Shown here: positions 62,641 through 64,000 of the stretch, piece after piece | How positions within the stretch are numbered: position 1 is the first letter of the stretch | How the letters are laid out: each line of letters begins with the position of its first letter | Source of the DNA: Haloactinospora alba | GTDB lineage: Bacteria > Actinomycetota > Actinomycetes > Streptosporangiales > Streptosporangiaceae | Reading direction: 5' to 3' | Length of the DNA: 64,000 nucleotides | Assembly (NCBI RefSeq): GCF_006717075.1 | Contig: NZ_VFQC01000001.1 | Location: 1,054,001 to 1,118,000 of the forward strand | Program-made: the position numbers and the translations under genes | Notes under the pieces: generated by a model | Database searches by the model: none | What the model was told of the DNA's origin: nothing | What the model saw: only the letters and a program-made list of their open reading frames with translations

Positions 62641-62951
62641 CCGTCACCCTGCCGAGCTACAACCCTCGCCACCCCTACCCCGAGTGGCGAGACGAGTTCG
62701 GCCCACGCGGATACGTGATCTCCCGAACGTATGGGGAATCCGGGGAGGTCATCGTCCACGCCGTGTTCTGTGTCCCCTTCCCAGTTGGGTGCGCGCGTCA
62801 GCACGGGTTTACAGAACACGTAGCGGCCCCACCAGAGCGGTTCCGGCGAACCCTGCTCGCTCAAGTTGAGGAATTCGAGCGCCACGCCGCCAGGTGCGCT
62901 GAGTGCGGCCGAGCCCGCGAGAACGCCGCGCTCCATGTGGCGCTGCAGTAA
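62637..62951 (+). CDS. Small protein of unknown function with CxxC
   Basis: 104 residues. Core: LPSYNPRHPYPEWRDEFGPRGYVISRTYGESGEVIVHAVFCVP and a C-terminal CAECGRARENAALHVALQ with a CxxC pair that could bind metal. Not a family with known function. GTG start overlapping the previous stop; the radical SAM gene follows 82 bases later. Probably a partner in the same operon. Confidence 0.7.
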   Translation: MTVTLPSYNPRHPYPEWRDEFGPRGYVISRTYGESGEVIVHAVFCVPFPVGCARQHGFTEHVAAPPERFRRTLLAQVEEFERHAARCAECGRARENAALHVALQ

Positions 62952-63033
62952 CCAGGCCGTGCGCCAACGGGGGCCGTCCGGCCCCGGGGCCGCGTCGCGG
63001 TCCCGGTTACCACAACGAGAGAAACGAGGAATC

Positions 63034-63903
63034 GTGACTGCTACCCCCCTCGAAGCAACCACCCTGGACACTCTGTGGCTGGATCTAACCCGGAAGTGCC
63101 AGCTCGCATGTAGCCACTGCTACAACGACTCCGGCCCTACGGGCAGCCACGGAACGATGACGCGCAACGACTGGTTCCGCGTGATCTACGACGCGGCAGT
63201 GCTCCGCGTCCGCCGAATCCAGCTCATCGGCGGGGAGCCGACCACACACCCCGATTTCGCGGACCTCGTGGACCACGCGCTGAACCAGTGGCTGAACGTG
63301 GAGGTTTTCAGCAACCTCGTCCACGTCTCCCCCGCACACTGGGAACTGTTCCAACGTTCCGGGATCTCGTTGGCGACGTCGTACTACTCCGACGACGCCA
63401 ACGAACACAACGCCGTGACCGGACGCCGGAGCCATGGGCGCACGCGCGCGAACATCGCGAAGGCAATCAAGCTGGGTATCCCGATCCGCGTCGGCATCAT
63501 CGCGACGAGCGACGAACAGCGTGTGGACGAAGCGTGGCGGGACCTGGAGTCGTTGGGCGTGACGCGAATCCACGTCGACCACGTCCGACCGTTCGGGCGT
63601 GGCGGAAACGGGCAGGAACCCGACGTGTCCCGCTTGTGTGGTCAGTGTGGGAAAGGGGCCGCGTCCATCAGTCCGACAGGGGACGTCTCTCCATGCGTGT
63701 TCTCCACGTGGATGAGCGTCGGGAGCGTACAAGCCGACCCGTTGGCCGCTATCCTTCGTGGAACTGCGATGAACGAGGCTAACGTAGCGATCCGGGCCGA
63801 AGCTGCTTCAGCCCCCTGCTCCCCGCAAGCTGGCTCGGACTGCGACCCGAATGTGCAATGCAGTCCGGGTGTAGGCGGAAGTGAATGCGACCCGAGGTTT
63901 TAA
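63034..63903 (+). CDS. Radical SAM protein with C-terminal cysteine-rich tail
   Basis: 289 residues. The [4Fe-4S] motif is Cys22-x3-Cys26-x2-Cys29 in CQLACSHCYND. IQLIGGEPTTHPDFADLVDHAL, EVFSNLVHVSPAHWELF and SLATSYYSDDANEHNAVTGRRSHGRTRANI are blocks of an actinobacterial family commonly found in regulator- and kinase-linked small operons. CGQCGKGAASISPTGDVSPCVFS resembles a SPASM-type auxiliary cluster. The last 35 residues hold further cysteines (CSPQAGSDCDPNVQC...). GTG start with GAGGA upstream. Function unknown; peptide or sugar modification are both possible. Confidence 0.87.
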   Translation: MTATPLEATTLDTLWLDLTRKCQLACSHCYNDSGPTGSHGTMTRNDWFRVIYDAAVLRVRRIQLIGGEPTTHPDFADLVDHALNQWLNVEVFSNLVHVSPAHWELFQRSGISLATSYYSDDANEHNAVTGRRSHGRTRANIAKAIKLGIPIRVGIIATSDEQRVDEAWRDLESLGVTRIHVDHVRPFGRGGNGQEPDVSRLCGQCGKGAASISPTGDVSPCVFSTWMSVGSVQADPLAAILRGTAMNEANVAIRAEAASAPCSPQAGSDCDPNVQCSPGVGGSECDPRF

Positions 63904-63912
63904 GGACCACCG

Positions 63913-64000
63913 ATGAATGACGCTCTTCCCGGACCCGAGTTTTGGGACCTGATCGAACCGCACACGGGAACGGTGACCCATGTCCAGCCAACCGCACGCG
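63913..64000 (+). CDS. Start of a gene running off the window
   Basis: Frame open from ATG 63913 to the window end, GGACCACCG just upstream. The visible 29 residues include LPGPEFWDLIEPHTGTVTHV. From memory this resembles the start of an aminoglycoside-phosphotransferase-like protein that follows the same radical SAM family in other actinomycetes. The fragment is too short to confirm. It begins 9 bases after the radical SAM stop, so it is in the same operon. Confidence 0.55.
   Translation, partial: MNDALPGPEFWDLIEPHTGTVTHVQPTAR

Overview
High-GC actinomycete chromosome, probably of the Nocardiopsis/Streptosporangiales type. That assignment is an inference from GC-rich codons, actinobacterial family content (XRE-DUF5753/DUF397 pair, glycyl-tRNA synthetase of the single-chain type, IdeR/DmdR-type iron box, PcaR-type IclR regulator) and many GTG/TTG starts. 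The window begins inside glyS and ends inside a gene of unknown type.

Layout. 1-15.7 kb is mostly core: glyS end, trhA (hemolysin III), ppdK, a DUF218 membrane protein, dgt, an orphan LuxR-type regulator, dnaG, a GH18 chitinase, a GlcD-GlcF-type FAD/Fe-S oxidoreductase and two small conserved proteins. A tRNA-Asn gene at 15.9 kb borders a 16-25.6 kb accessory island. The island carries a nuclease-like protein of unknown family, a resolvase-like/unknown/HATPase gene trio (the HATPase is frameshifted), an XRE regulator, a 5-FCL-family protein, a 1478-residue nuclease-STAND NTPase with distinctly lower GC, and an HTH protein resembling the end of a recombinase. The STAND protein is the strongest candidate for an undescribed (probably anti-phage) system here.

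26-30 kb is a siderophore uptake locus (ATPase, two permeases, binding lipoprotein) with an iron box. 32.5-36 kb is a carnitine-to-glycine-betaine operon (L-carnitine dehydrogenase, BKACE enzyme, thioesterase) headed by an XRE-TetR fusion regulator. 36-45 kb is a complete protocatechuate/beta-ketoadipate operon (pcaIJFHGBDC-pobA) with a divergent IclR regulator. 45-52 kb holds an aromatic aldehyde dehydrogenase, a NitT/TauT-type ABC importer and a benzoylformate decarboxylase. Three promoters in 44-47 kb share one operator-like element, so this block is read as one regulon: import of an aromatic 2-oxo acid, decarboxylation to an aldehyde, oxidation to a benzoate, hydroxylation by PobA, ring cleavage, and delivery to acetyl-CoA and succinyl-CoA.

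52.4-59.5 kb returns to scattered housekeeping genes: a split RibD-like pair, an Mtr4/Ski2-like helicase, an ABC-2/YhgE-like membrane protein with a divergent TetR repressor, and mdh. After a nearly empty 0.85 kb stretch, 60.4-64 kb carries a methyltransferase, a DUF397/XRE pair and a divergent small-protein/small-protein/radical-SAM operon that may belong to a peptide-modification or regulatory locus.
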